The notes: generated by a model not told the origin, from the letters alone. Counted from the stretch's first letter, positions 41,625-50,676 are shown. The stretch is DNA of 54,359 nucleotides from Nitrospirota bacterium (GCA_021792185.1 JAJYVD010000014.1:1-54359), one strand, 5' to 3'. Program-made: numbers and translations.

Positions 41625-42419
41625 ATGTATAAATTCCCCTCGGTTCCAAGAGGTGCTTCTGCAACCCTAAATAAAAGGTCTCCAATTCCTGCCTATAACC
41701 AATTAATAGACATTATTTACAGTCAGATAAAGAATAGGATGCTACACCCTCACGATATGTTGCCCTCTGAAACAGAACTTTGCAAGGTGTACGGCGTAAG
41801 CAGAATTACAGTGAGGGAAGCTTTAAAAAAACTGACACAAGATGGATTGTTATATTCGATTAAGGGTAAGGGAACCTTTGTAGCAGAGCCTAAACTGGAT
41901 CTCATGATAAAGATTCCCGACTTTTTTGAAGATATGACTGAAAGAGGATTGAAGCCCGAAGTGAAGATTTTAGACGTTAGGCGTATTAAAGCCAGTAAAC
42001 TTGTGTCGGAGAAGCTTAGGGTGTCTCTAAACGAAGATGTATTTTGTATAAAACGACTCTTTCTTGCCGATAAAAAGCCCTATGTGCTTGAAAAAAAATT
42101 CATAGTCTGTACGGATTGTAAGATACTCAATTCCCATATCTATGAAGACCCCACAAGTATCGAGAGTCAAGCTGTCTTTGATGTTTTGGCTGGGAAATGC
42201 CACGTCTGTAATGAATATGCTGATGTCACCATCGAAGTAACAACAGTTCGGTCCGATGAATCAAAGTATTTGCAGGTGCCTGCTGGTAGCATGGCATTTT
42301 ATGTCAATCTGGTAGCATATAAGAAAGACAATACCCCTTGTGGATGGATTGCTTCGGTTATGCGAGGAGACCTCTATAGATTTAAGACGAGGGTCTCTAA
42401 TTTTCCTATAACCAAATAG
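41625..42419 (+). CDS. GntR/HutC-family transcriptional regulator
   Basis: About 264 residues. N-terminal winged helix (PAYNQLIDIIYSQIKNRML, LPSETELCKVYGVSRITVREALKKL) and a C-terminal UTRA ligand-binding domain. AGGTG lies before the ATG at 41625; earlier in-frame codons overlap the operator. It probably senses a small metabolite and controls itself and the A/T-rich cluster downstream. Confidence 0.9.
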   Translation: MYKFPSVPRGASATLNKRSPIPAYNQLIDIIYSQIKNRMLHPHDMLPSETELCKVYGVSRITVREALKKLTQDGLLYSIKGKGTFVAEPKLDLMIKIPDFFEDMTERGLKPEVKILDVRRIKASKLVSEKLRVSLNEDVFCIKRLFLADKKPYVLEKKFIVCTDCKILNSHIYEDPTSIESQAVFDVLAGKCHVCNEYADVTIEVTTVRSDESKYLQVPAGSMAFYVNLVAYKKDNTPCGWIASVMRGDLYRFKTRVSNFPITK

Positions 42420-42461
42420 GAAAATTATTATTTTTTTATTTAAAACTTATTATATCAAGAT

Positions 42462-42478
42462 ATACCATGTAATGGTAT
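42462..42478 (+). promoter_or_regulatory. Palindrome before the flavin-fold genes
   Basis: ATACCAT-GTA-ATGGTAT, 7-bp arms, lies about 100 bases before 42581. It differs from the GntR palindrome, so it may be the site of another regulator or a short hairpin in the leader. Confidence 0.4.
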
Positions 42479-42580
42479 GGAGGAGGTGCAAAAAAAAATA
42501 ACATAGCATAGATGATAAGTAAAAAGTTCAAATTTTTGGAGAGACGAGAGCGAAATTTTTAAACAATGGGGGAGAGCAAA

Positions 42581-43060
42581 ATGAGATTGACAGATGAAAT
42601 GAAAGATGCCTTAAAGGTTGTTGGCAAGGGAGGCGTTGTAGTCCACTTAACAACGTGTAACGCTGATGGAAAATGTAATACTGTTGGGGAACGGTTTATA
42701 ACTGTTGTTAAGGACAAATATATTCTCATAGCAGATATGTTTGCACAAAAGACAAAGGTAAACCTTCAAGAAAATCCAATTGCAATCATCACAGTAGCTC
42801 ATCCGGTTAAAGACAGGACATGGGCATTTAGAGGGCCGACTACTTGTCTTATACCAGGACTTCCTCCGGATTATGAATTTCACGGGCTTAACGCAAAGGA
42901 GGTTCTTGACGAATGGGGCAACTGGGCTGAAAAGGAGCCGCCTGATGAGGTTCCACCTGATATTAGGCCGCCGGTATGCATGCAAAGGGGGCTAATAGCA
43001 ATGAAGGTTGAGGAAGTCTATAGCTATAAGCCTGATGAATCAGGTAAAAAAATATTATAA
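42581..43060 (+). CDS. Pyridoxamine 5'-phosphate oxidase-like flavin-fold protein 1
   Basis: A 159-residue split-barrel protein: VVVHLTTCNADGKCNTVGERFITVVKDKYILIADMFAQKTKVNLQENPIAIITV is the FMN-binding half typical of PNPOx-like proteins. ATG 42581 is preferred because GGGGGAG sits right before it; an ATG 15 bases earlier overlaps that site. No pyridoxal function is implied. It is paired with the similar smaller gene 12 bases on. Confidence 0.75.
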   Translation: MRLTDEMKDALKVVGKGGVVVHLTTCNADGKCNTVGERFITVVKDKYILIADMFAQKTKVNLQENPIAIITVAHPVKDRTWAFRGPTTCLIPGLPPDYEFHGLNAKEVLDEWGNWAEKEPPDEVPPDIRPPVCMQRGLIAMKVEEVYSYKPDESGKKIL

Positions 43061-43072
43061 GGGAGGGAGAGG

Positions 43073-43486
43073 ATGACACAGTTAACACCAAGAATGAAAA
43101 ATTGGATAGAGTATTTCGGGGGGCACATAGGAACAGCAACAAAGAGGGGGTTCCCCACAACGATTGTTGTAGAGACAGCTAAGGTAGAAGGAATTAACAT
43201 CATAAATTTCCCTTTAACCGATGCCCAAATAAATCACATCAAAGACAATATTTCCGAGAATCCGCAAGTGGCCATCGGTCCCGGAGGTCTCGGCTGTGTA
43301 AGGGCACCTTATCAACTTAAGGGAACAGCAAAAATAAATGGGAAAGATCTCACTGTAAAGGTAAACGAAATTTATTGCACAAAACCCGGACCCGAAGCTG
43401 GCAAAAGGTTGGATGTAATGCCTTACGGAGAAGTTGAGGAATTTGATCAGAGTCATTGGAAGGATTTAACGCCTCCGAAAGAATGA
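43073..43486 (+). CDS. Pyridoxamine 5'-phosphate oxidase-like flavin-fold protein 2
   Basis: A 137-residue protein with the same split-barrel outline (GGHIGTATKRGFPTTIVVETAKVEGINIINFPLTDAQ, NPQVAIGPGG). It has GGGAGGGAGAGG upstream. A paralogue or partner of gene 42581; both may reduce a flavin or bind an F420/FMN-type cofactor. Followed by a strong terminator. Confidence 0.7.
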   Translation: MTQLTPRMKNWIEYFGGHIGTATKRGFPTTIVVETAKVEGINIINFPLTDAQINHIKDNISENPQVAIGPGGLGCVRAPYQLKGTAKINGKDLTVKVNEIYCTKPGPEAGKRLDVMPYGEVEEFDQSHWKDLTPPKE

Positions 43487-43501
43487 TGATCTGTGTAAGA
43501 G

Positions 43502-43534
43502 AGAAGCTGCGGCCCAAAATGGGCCGCAGCTTCT
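43502..43534 (+). terminator. Terminator after the flavin-fold pair
   Basis: AGAAGCTGCGGCCC pairs perfectly with GGGCCGCAGCTTCT (14-bp stem, loop AAAAT). It separates this pair from the ferredoxin fusion gene, which would need its own promoter or read-through. Confidence 0.75.
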
Positions 43535-43628
43535 AAAAACTATTTTCTACTTCAGTGGGGAGAAGAAAAATAAGTTATAGCAAACCTGATTAATAAGCTG
43601 CCTAACTTGAGAAAATAATGGGGGAAGA

Positions 43629-44393
43629 ATGATTACCAAAAGCGAAGTTGAACAAGAAAAGAAAGTAGTGAAAAAGGCTTTACCATGGGTTATACCAGCT
43701 CAATGTGAAGGTTGTACTGATTGTGTTAATGCCTGTCCTGTGCATGGTCTCGAGATGTGGGAGACGGAAAATGAGGGGGTCTTTATACCCTGGCTGTCAA
43801 ATCCTGATGCATGTATAGGCTGTGGCAAATGTGAAAAGGCTTGTACATGGGGGGCAATCAGCCTCACTTCTTATGTGGATGATGCAAGACAGAGATTTTT
43901 GACAAAAAAACCATTGGGGTTAATCGCACATGATGAGAAAAGAAAATTTAACCTCAGAGATGCTGCATCTAAAAAAGTAGCGATGATACTCTGCATGGAC
44001 TGCAGACTGAATCTTGAAAATATTCTGCAACAAAACAAGGACAATGCATATATTCTAAGAAATGCAGGGCTTCTCATTGACGATTCTGAACTTAGAGCCT
44101 TAGTTTTTTCTACCAGGGTCTTTGGCATAGAGGAAATATTTATTATAGGCCATAGAGATTGCAGAATCAGAGAAGCAAACGTGAGGTTGATAGTGGATGA
44201 GCTTGATGAAAAATTACAGGGAAAGATGGAGAAAAAAGACATTAGGAGTCTAATCAAAAACTTTAAAGACCCGGAGGCCAATTTAAAAAAACAGGCTGAA
44301 GTTATAAGGCAATCAAAACTAATCCCTGAAAATATACCAATATCAGGGATAATGTACGAAGAATTTACAGGAGACATATTTAAGATTTTCTAA
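43629..44393 (+). CDS. Ferredoxin-beta-carbonic anhydrase fusion
   Basis: A 254-residue protein. N-terminal 2[4Fe-4S] ferredoxin: C26xxC29xxC32xxxC36P and C62xxC65xxC68xxxC72. The C-terminal part carries the beta-carbonic anhydrase pattern: C122MD124CR126, N145AG147 and GH175RDC178, that is the zinc ligands Cys122, His175, Cys178 and the Asp-Arg dyad. Family members interconvert CO2 and bicarbonate; joining a redox module is unusual. The start has GGGGGAAG. Chemistry beyond CO2 hydration is conjecture. Confidence 0.8.
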   Translation: MITKSEVEQEKKVVKKALPWVIPAQCEGCTDCVNACPVHGLEMWETENEGVFIPWLSNPDACIGCGKCEKACTWGAISLTSYVDDARQRFLTKKPLGLIAHDEKRKFNLRDAASKKVAMILCMDCRLNLENILQQNKDNAYILRNAGLLIDDSELRALVFSTRVFGIEEIFIIGHRDCRIREANVRLIVDELDEKLQGKMEKKDIRSLIKNFKDPEANLKKQAEVIRQSKLIPENIPISGIMYEEFTGDIFKIF

Positions 44394-44430
44394 ACAGATC
44401 TCTGTTTTTAGTATATCTAAGGAGGATAAA

Positions 44431-45309
44431 ATGAAATCTATCAAAGAGGCTTTAGAAACAGTTGAAGCTGTTATAACCATCCTTGTGGATAACACTATCA
44501 TGGAGTTAATTCCGGGGAGCAAAATGATAAGCCGTCTTTCTAAGCCAAGCTCAAATTTTATTGCTGAACACGGGTTTTCGGCACTGATAGAGACCGAGGG
44601 CAAGAGGATACTCGTGGATACAGGAGCTACAGGGATTGCTCTGGAGCACAATCTCAAACTTATTGGCCTGACTTTTAATGACATTGATGTTGTCTTTTTA
44701 TCTCACGGACATAACGACCACACAGGGGGGCTTCCTAAACTTAAAGGAAAGGTCATAGCTCATCCAGACTCATTTTATCAGCGATACCTCGTTCCCAAGG
44801 AAGGTGTAAGTTATGAATTAACAAGCCCTCAAATCGACTCCCGGAGACAGTTTCTGGAACTTCATAAAGAGCCGGTCAAGTTATCAAGGGGTGTCATTAC
44901 TACAGGAGAGATACCGAGGATTCATTTATGGGAAGAATTAAATGTGTTCAGAATAAAAAGGGATGGCGAAACATTGAACGACAGGGTTCTCGATGACCAG
45001 GGCGTCGTAATAAATACTAAAAAAGGACTTGTTATCATTGCAGGCTGCAGTCATGCCGGGATAATTAATACGATTGAGCAGGCTATAAAGGTAACCGGGA
45101 TAAATGACATCTATTGCGTGATAGGCGGCTTTCACCTGATAGGCCCGGGAGAAGCCAAGATTGAAAAAACGATAAGTGAGTTCAGACGACTTAATGTTAA
45201 AAAGATTGTTCCCATTCACTGCACCGGTTTTGAGGCAATAAAGAGAATATCCATAGAAATGCCTGATGAGTTTGAATATGGGACTGTTGGATGTAGAATA
45301 GATTTATAA
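44431..45309 (+). CDS. MBL-fold hydrolase (dihydropterin synthase-like group)
   Basis: A 292-residue metallo-beta-lactamase-fold protein: VDTGATGIALEHNL, FLSHGHNDHTGGLPKL (HxHxDH), AGCSHAGIINTIE and GGFHLIGP, PIHCTGFEA. These place it with the archaeal/bacterial group annotated as 7,8-dihydropterin-6-methyl-aminobenzene phosphate synthase-like. AAGGAGG precedes the ATG. It follows the fusion gene by 37 bases and closes the cluster. Confidence 0.85.
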   Translation: MKSIKEALETVEAVITILVDNTIMELIPGSKMISRLSKPSSNFIAEHGFSALIETEGKRILVDTGATGIALEHNLKLIGLTFNDIDVVFLSHGHNDHTGGLPKLKGKVIAHPDSFYQRYLVPKEGVSYELTSPQIDSRRQFLELHKEPVKLSRGVITTGEIPRIHLWEELNVFRIKRDGETLNDRVLDDQGVVINTKKGLVIIAGCSHAGIINTIEQAIKVTGINDIYCVIGGFHLIGPGEAKIEKTISEFRRLNVKKIVPIHCTGFEAIKRISIEMPDEFEYGTVGCRIDL

Positions 45310-45338
45310 ATTTTCCTATTTTGGCTCTGCTGGGATTT

Positions 45339-45521
45339 GTGTGGATACATATCCAGCTTCCCGCAGAAGAACAGGATCGCTATCCTGAAGTTCTCGAAGT
45401 TCCTGAAGCCTCATGCTGTTGACTTTACCCGTTGAATCTTGCTGTTAAGCCCCTCAGCTACAGCATTGGTTATTCGGTGCTTCAGCCCCGACTTTCGCCA
45501 ATAGCAAAAAGTATATGCTGA
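45339..45521 (-). pseudogene. ISL3-family transposase relic
   Basis: Reading the minus strand gives YWRKSGLKHRITNAVAEGLN, a stop in place of an Arg (TGA at 45413-45411), then GFRNFENFRIAILFFCGKL. This is the C-terminal end of an ISL3-type transposase with the rest missing. It marks the right edge of the GntR cluster. Confidence 0.75.
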
Positions 45522-45554
45522 GATGTTTTGATTACGGATTATGGTTAAATGTGA

Positions 45555-45560
45555 TACAAT
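45555..45560 (+). promoter_or_regulatory. -10 box of glgB (leaderless)
   Basis: TACAAT ends 7 bases before ATG 45568. TTACGG lies 17 bases upstream as a weak -35. No Shine-Dalgarno is present. Confidence 0.45.
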
Positions 45561-45567
45561 GTTTTTT

Positions 45568-47472
45568 ATGAAGAAACGTGTTTTGACGGATTTTGACCTC
45601 CACCTAATAGGAGAGGGGACTCATTACAAGAACTATGAGAAGCTTGGATCCCATGTTGCCGAGGTAGACGGCGTAAAGGGCGTCCACTTCGCAGCCTGGG
45701 CGCCGAATGCCAAAAGAGTAAGCGTCATAGGGAATTTTAATCATTGGGACGGGAAGAAACATCCGATGAAATTACTCGGAGATTCCGGCATATGGGAGAT
45801 ATTTATTCCCGGGCTCGGTGAAGGAGAATTATATAAGTTCGAGATCAAATCGAAATACGGGGGGTATAAAGAGCAGAAAGCGGACCCCTTTGCCTTTTAT
45901 TTCGAGTTGAGACCGAAAAGCGCCGCAATAGTATATAACATCGAAAACAAACATAAATGGCAGGACTCGGAATGGATGGAGATGAGAAGAAAGACAAACT
46001 GGTTCGAATCTCCCCTCTCCATTTATGAAGTTCATCCCGGTTCATGGATGCGCGTTCCGGAGGAAAACAACAGATTCCTTACATACAGAGAGCTCGCGGA
46101 TAAATTGATCCCGCATGTCAAAGAATTAGGCTATACGCACATCGAGCTTTTACCTCTTATGGAGCATCCCCTCGACGCCTCGTGGGGCTATCAGGTGATC
46201 GGATACTTTGCTCCCACGAGCAGGTTCGGCAGACCCGAAGACTTCATGTATTTTATCGATAGATGCCATCAAAACAATATCGGAGTGATTATGGACTGGG
46301 TTCCTGCGCATTTCCCGAAGGATGCGCATGGTCTCGGCTTTTTCGACGGCACATGCCTTTACGAGCATGAAGATCCTAAAAAGGGAGAACATAAGGAGTG
46401 GGGCACGCTGATATTCAATTACGGCAGACGCGAAGTCGCTAACTATCTTATTTCCAATGCCCTTTTCTGGCTCGACAAATACCATATCGACGGATTGCGT
46501 GTCGATGCGGTCGCATCAATGCTATATCTCGATTATTCGAGACAGCCCGGCGAGTGGATACCTAATATTTACGGCGGCAATGAAAATCTCGAAGCGGTGG
46601 CTTTTTTAAAGAGATTCAATGAAGTCGTCCATCAATATCATCCCGGCGTCCTCACAATAGCCGAGGAATCGACGTCATGGCCTGCCGTTTCGAGACCTAC
46701 ATACGTGGGTGGTCTCGGTTTCAGCATGAAGTGGAATATGGGCTGGATGCACGACACCATCGAATATTTTTCGAAAGACCCCATGTACAGAAAATACCAT
46801 ACGAATAATCTTACCTTCAGCATGCTTTATGCGTTCGCGGAGAACTTCATACTTCCCTTCTCGCATGATGAGGTTGTTCATGGTAAAAGGTCGATGCTTG
46901 ATAAAATGCCGGGCGATTTGTGGCAGAAATTCGCCGGGCTGAGGACGCTTTACGGGTATATGTACGGGCATCCCGGAAAGAAACTTCTGTTCATGGGTTC
47001 CGAATTCGGCCAGCGGAGCGAATGGAATTCCGCAGAGAGCCTTGACTGGCATTTGTTGAAATACGAACCCCATCAGAAGCTGCAGCGGTTTGTTCAGGAC
47101 TTGAATAATCTTTACAGATCCGAGCCTGCAATGCATGAGGTTGACTCCGAATGGCACGGCTTCGAATGGATAGATTTCCACGACTCCGACAGCAGTGTTA
47201 TTTCATTCATAAGAAGGGCAAAGGAACAGGACGATCTTCTCGTTTTTGTTTTCAATCTTACGCCAGTGCCGAGATTCGGATACAGAGTAGGGGTTCCTAA
47301 CGGCGGGTTTTACCGTGAAATCATGAACAGCGATTCGGAGATATATTGGGGCGGCAACTTGGGAAACGCAGGCGGTGTCTATGCCGACAATGTGCCGTGC
47401 CATAAGAGACGATTTTCATTGAATCTCACCTTGCCGTCCATGTCCGTACTGATATTTAAACCCTGCGATTGA
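45568..47472 (+). CDS. glgB: 1,4-alpha-glucan branching enzyme
   Basis: About 634 residues. N-terminal CBM48 ([23 protein letters not shown]), a GH13 barrel with [25 protein letters not shown] (catalytic Asp), [10 protein letters not shown] (catalytic Glu) and [14 protein letters not shown], and the C-terminal beta domain. It adds alpha-1,6 branches to glycogen. I start at 45568 since an in-frame ATG at 45541 lies upstream of the probable -10 box. No other glg gene is here. Confidence 0.94.
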   Translation: MKKRVLTDFDLHLIGEGTHYKNYEKLGSHVAEVDGVKGVHFAAWAPNAKRVSVIGNFNHWDGKKHPMKLLGDSGIWEIFIPGLGEGELYKFEIKSKYGGYKEQKADPFAFYFELRPKSAAIVYNIENKHKWQDSEWMEMRRKTNWFESPLSIYEVHPGSWMRVPEENNRFLTYRELADKLIPHVKELGYTHIELLPLMEHPLDASWGYQVIGYFAPTSRFGRPEDFMYFIDRCHQNNIGVIMDWVPAHFPKDAHGLGFFDGTCLYEHEDPKKGEHKEWGTLIFNYGRREVANYLISNALFWLDKYHIDGLRVDAVASMLYLDYSRQPGEWIPNIYGGNENLEAVAFLKRFNEVVHQYHPGVLTIAEESTSWPAVSRPTYVGGLGFSMKWNMGWMHDTIEYFSKDPMYRKYHTNNLTFSMLYAFAENFILPFSHDEVVHGKRSMLDKMPGDLWQKFAGLRTLYGYMYGHPGKKLLFMGSEFGQRSEWNSAESLDWHLLKYEPHQKLQRFVQDLNNLYRSEPAMHEVDSEWHGFEWIDFHDSDSSVISFIRRAKEQDDLLVFVFNLTPVPRFGYRVGVPNGGFYREIMNSDSEIYWGGNLGNAGGVYADNVPCHKRRFSLNLTLPSMSVLIFKPCD

Positions 47473-47551
47473 CGCCTTATGTTGTTTGACTTTTTATCAG
47501 GGGATGTGGCATGCTAATTTTGAAGTTTTAGAAGTTTTTGTAACTGACAAG

Positions 47552-47585
47552 GCCGCAAAGACTTTTAGCTTTGCGGCTTTTTTGT
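47552..47585 (+). terminator. Terminator or attenuator before cspA
   Basis: GCCGCAAAG pairs with CTTTGCGGC (9-bp stem, 8-nt loop) and seven T follow. It can end glgB. It lies about 50 bases before the cspA start, so if the cspA promoter is upstream it would act as a leader attenuator. Confidence 0.75.
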
Positions 47586-47636
47586 TTGGCAGGTCTTTCT
47601 GAAACTTTAGTACAAGAGCAAGGAGGTATGTCCGAG

Positions 47637-47837
47637 ATGGCTAAGGGTACGGTAAAGTGGTTCAACGAATCCAAGGGATTCGGCTTTATCACAAGCGAAG
47701 ACGGCAGCGACGTATTTGTTCATTATTCTTCCATTCAGGGCGACGGATTCAAGTCGCTTGCTGAAGGCGATGCGGTCAGCTTTGATGTCGAGAAAGGTCC
47801 TAAAGGGCCGAAGGCAATCAATGTAGTTAAACTTTAA
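47637..47837 (+). CDS. cspA: Cold-shock protein
   Basis: A 66-residue OB-fold RNA chaperone: [17 protein letters not shown] (RNP1), DVFVHYSSI (RNP2). It melts RNA secondary structure. ATG 47637 follows AGGAGG by 10 bases. A strong terminator follows directly. Confidence 0.95.
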   Translation: MAKGTVKWFNESKGFGFITSEDGSDVFVHYSSIQGDGFKSLAEGDAVSFDVEKGPKGPKAINVVKL

Positions 47838-47849
47838 TTGTCTGCAAAA

Positions 47850-47883
47850 AAGCCCTCCTGCAACTCAGGAGGGCTTTTTTTTA
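47850..47883 (+). terminator. Intrinsic terminator after cspA
   Basis: AGCCCTCCTG pairs with CAGGAGGGCT (10 bp, loop CAACT), with an A-run before and eight or more T after; it works in both directions. Confidence 0.92.
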
Positions 47884-47955
47884 TGCCTTATTTTTTCTCT
47901 ATACAAGAAAACCGATTTTAGTGTATGCTTAATTTAAGCTTTTAAAGCTGCCGGA

Positions 47956-47988
47956 CCACGGAGTCTTTGGAAACTCTGTGGATTTTTT
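47956..47988 (+). terminator. Attenuator-like hairpin in the RRM gene leader
   Basis: CCACGGAGT and ACTCTGTGG (9 bp with one G-U pair, 8-nt loop) followed by six T, ending right at the GGAGGT site of the next gene. It could control transcription or hide the ribosome binding site. Confidence 0.6.
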
Positions 47989-48001
47989 GGAGGTGTCTGT
48001 T

Positions 48002-48340
48002 ATGGGCAAAAAGATTTATGTAGGAAACCTTTCATTTAACGCGTCGGAGGCTGATCTCAAGAATCTCTTTTCAAGTTACGGCGAAGTCGATTCGGTAAAG
48101 ATCATAACGGACGCGCAGACAGGAAGGCCGAGAGGTTTCGGTTTCGTAGAGATGCAATCGGAGGACGGCGCAGCCGAGGCAATAGCGGCACTGAACGGGA
48201 AAGACTTTATGGAGAGGGCGCTCATCGTATCCGAAGCGAGACCTCAGCAGCCTAAAGAACGGGGCGGTTTCCAGAGAGACAGGAAGGGCTTCGGCGGCGG
48301 CAGAGGCAGAGGTGGCTTCGGCGGAGGGGGAAGGAGATAA
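48002..48340 (+). CDS. RRM RNA-binding protein
   Basis: A 112-residue single RRM: KIYVGNLSF (RNP2), GRPRGFGFVEM (RNP1), then a Gly/Arg-rich tail (RGRGGFGGGG). This is the cyanobacterial/deltaproteobacterial Rbp type, often cold induced. GGAGGT precedes the ATG at 48002. It may work with the cspA product next door. Confidence 0.92.
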   Translation: MGKKIYVGNLSFNASEADLKNLFSSYGEVDSVKIITDAQTGRPRGFGFVEMQSEDGAAEAIAALNGKDFMERALIVSEARPQQPKERGGFQRDRKGFGGGRGRGGFGGGGRR

Positions 48341-48367
48341 GCGGCAGGTTCATTAGAAGCAGTTTGA

Positions 48368-48529
48368 TTATTTTAAAGATTGCTGCAGTTTTACAGACAG
48401 GCCGTTGGCAAGGACAACTACATCAGCGCCTTCATCGCCTACGTCTTTTAAGAGATTTGTAATATTACCCAGCGACGTATTCCTTTTTTCGTTCTCGCTC
48501 ACGTGAAATAAGACCTTCAACTTTTCCAT
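48368..48529 (-). pseudogene. Truncated DsrE-family protein
   Basis: A 53-residue ORF with a good site (GGAGG, 8 bases): MEKLKVLFHVSENEK..., then GDEGADVVVLANGLSVKL, the N-terminal half of a DsrE/DsrF-like sulfur-handling fold. The usual length is about 110 residues; the second half is gone and the RRM gene follows. It may be a remnant or a mini version. Confidence 0.55.
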
Positions 48530-48656
48530 GAATATATCCTCCGGTATTTTACGAGATGAATTGTATTATAAACATATGGACATTGTTGCGGCAAAGGGTT
48601 TGACAGAGGATTACGGTTCCCTGATGAGAAAAAAATGTGATAAAGCAGCATTGGAA

Positions 48657-48685
48657 TTGACAGGGAGTTCAATCTCTGATAGAAA
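48657..48685 (+). promoter_or_regulatory. Putative leaderless promoter of nifU
   Basis: TTGACA (48657-48662), 17-bp spacer, TAGAAA (48680-48685), then only 6 bases to the nifU ATG. No Shine-Dalgarno. Confidence 0.4.
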
Positions 48686-48691
48686 TGAATT

Positions 48692-49522
48692 ATGTGGGAA
48701 TACACAAAAAAATTAAAAGACATCTTTCTTCATCCCAAAAATGTCGGGGAGATAGAGAATCCCGATGCCGTCGGGGAGGTCGGCAGCATTATCTGCGGCG
48801 ATGCCCTTAGACTTACCCTAAAGATCGATAAAGAGACGAATAGGATTATCGACGCGAAGTTTCAGACCTTCGGGTGCGCATCCGCTATAGCCAGTTCGTC
48901 GGCCCTTACAGAGATAATAAAGGGCAAAACATTGGACGAAGCGCTCGAAGTCACAAATCAGGACATCGCGGAATATTTAGGCGGACTGCCGAAGGAAAAG
49001 ATGCACTGCTCCGTTATGGGAAGGGAGGCTATGGAGGCGGCTATTGCCGATTACAAGGGAGAAATAACTCCGCCGGAGGAAAAGGAAAAGCTTGTCTGCC
49101 AGTGCTTCGAGGTTACCGAAGAAAAAATACGGAGGGTTGCGATAGAAAATCATCTCACGACTGTGGAGGAGATAACCAATTACACAAAGGCAGGAGGCGG
49201 CTGCGGCTCATGCATACCTCGGATAGAAGAAATATTGAAGGACATATGGCATATCAAGATGCCGGAAATGCCGGCGGTAAAGAAAAAACTGACCAATCTC
49301 CAGAAGATAGCCTTAATTCAGGATATTATCGAAAAAGAGATAAGGCCGAGGCTTCAGGCTGACGGCGGGGACATCGAACTTATAGATATAGATGGAAACA
49401 CGGTTGTCATCGCATTAAGAGCGATGTGCGTCGAATGCCCTATGGGCGGTGTTACCGTCAATAATATTCAGGAAAAACTGAAAGAACTCGTGGATGAGAA
49501 TATCATTGTGGAGACGGGATGA
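48692..49522 (+). CDS. nifU: Fe-S scaffold protein NifU
   Basis: A 276-residue three-part NifU: IscU-like N-terminus (ICGDALRLTLKI, TFGCASAIASSSALTE, MHCSVMG), a central bfd-like [2Fe-2S] domain (CQCFEVTEEKI...GGGCGSC), and the C-terminal Nfu domain with MCVECPMG. It assembles clusters with sulfur from NifS and hands them to apoproteins such as the hydrogenase. It overlaps nifS by 4 bases. Confidence 0.95.
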   Translation: MWEYTKKLKDIFLHPKNVGEIENPDAVGEVGSIICGDALRLTLKIDKETNRIIDAKFQTFGCASAIASSSALTEIIKGKTLDEALEVTNQDIAEYLGGLPKEKMHCSVMGREAMEAAIADYKGEITPPEEKEKLVCQCFEVTEEKIRRVAIENHLTTVEEITNYTKAGGGCGSCIPRIEEILKDIWHIKMPEMPAVKKKLTNLQKIALIQDIIEKEIRPRLQADGGDIELIDIDGNTVVIALRAMCVECPMGGVTVNNIQEKLKELVDENIIVETG

Positions 49523-50676
49523 AGCCGATATATTTTGACAATAACGCAACTACACCGATAGCCCCGGAGGTATTGGACGAGATGCTTCCATATTTCAGGC
49601 AATTTTATGGCAACCCATCCAGCATGCACACCTTCGGCGGGCAGCTTCACAGAAAAATAGAAGAGGCGAGGGCAAAGATCGCAGCTCTTATCGGCGCGGA
49701 GCCGGAGGAGATAATATTTACAAGCTGCGGCACCGAAAGCGATAACACCGCGCTCATGAGCGCGGTGGAATCATATCCGCAGAAAAGGCATGTGATAGCA
49801 ACGAGAGTAGAACACCCGGCTGTCCTTAATTTCTGTAAACACCTGTCAAGAAAGGGCTGGCGCGTTACGTTCCTTCCTGTGGATAGTTCAGGCAGGCTCG
49901 ATATGGACGCATTCTTGAAAGCAGTAGATGACGATACTGCGATTGTATCGATAATGTATGCCAATAACGAAACGGGCGTAATTTTCCCGATACCGGAGAT
50001 AGGAAATATACTGCGTGAAAGGAACATTCTTTTTCACACGGATGCCGTTCAGGTTGCGGGAAAGATTCCCGTGAATGTTAAGGAGCTTCCGGTTGATATG
50101 CTTTCCATCTCAGGCCATAAATTACATGCGCCGAAAGGCGTCGGAGCGCTTTATGTGAGGAAGGGCACTCGTTTTTATCCCTACATAATCGGCGGGCATC
50201 AAGAACGCGGAAGGAGGGCAGGCACGGAGAATGTGGCGTCCATAATCGCGTTCGGAAAGGCATGCGAGCTGGCAAAGGAACATCTCGATAAAGAGGCGGA
50301 TTATCTTAAAAAACTTAGGGATAAGCTCGAAGGCGCATTGCTTAAACTATGCCCGGACGCGCAGATCAACGGCGATGTCAAAAATCGCCTGCCCAATACG
50401 ACCAACATAAGCTTTAAGTATGTGGAAGGAGAGGCCATACTCCTCAGACTCGATGAATATAATATATGCGCATCTTCCGGTTCGGCTTGCACTTCCGGGT
50501 CGCTCGAGCCGAGCCATGTATTAAGGGCAATGGGAATTCCATATACCGCCATTCACGGCTCCATAAGGTTTTCTCTCAGCCGTTATAATACGGAAGCTGA
50601 AGCGGATAAGGTTATAGAGGTGATGCCGGAGATAATAAAGGAACTGAGAACACTCTCTCCGTACGGGAAAGGTTAA
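49519..50676 (+). CDS. nifS: Cysteine desulfurase NifS
   Basis: A 385-residue PLP enzyme: FDNNATTPIAPEV, TSCGTESDNTAL, HTDAVQVAGKIPV, SGHKLHAPKGVGALY with the PLP Lys, and the active loop SSGSACTSGSLEPSHVL. It releases sulfur from cysteine, and such enzymes also act on selenocysteine. It is coupled to nifU. Its end overlaps yedF on the opposite strand by 4 bases. Confidence 0.95.
   Translation: MKPIYFDNNATTPIAPEVLDEMLPYFRQFYGNPSSMHTFGGQLHRKIEEARAKIAALIGAEPEEIIFTSCGTESDNTALMSAVESYPQKRHVIATRVEHPAVLNFCKHLSRKGWRVTFLPVDSSGRLDMDAFLKAVDDDTAIVSIMYANNETGVIFPIPEIGNILRERNILFHTDAVQVAGKIPVNVKELPVDMLSISGHKLHAPKGVGALYVRKGTRFYPYIIGGHQERGRRAGTENVASIIAFGKACELAKEHLDKEADYLKKLRDKLEGALLKLCPDAQINGDVKNRLPNTTNISFKYVEGEAILLRLDEYNICASSGSACTSGSLEPSHVLRAMGIPYTAIHGSIRFSLSRYNTEAEADKVIEVMPEIIKELRTLSPYGKG

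Noticed and set aside
48528-48716. Plus-strand ORF of 62 codons before nifU
   Set aside because: No ribosome site, no family resemblance, overlaps the promoter and a better minus-strand ORF.
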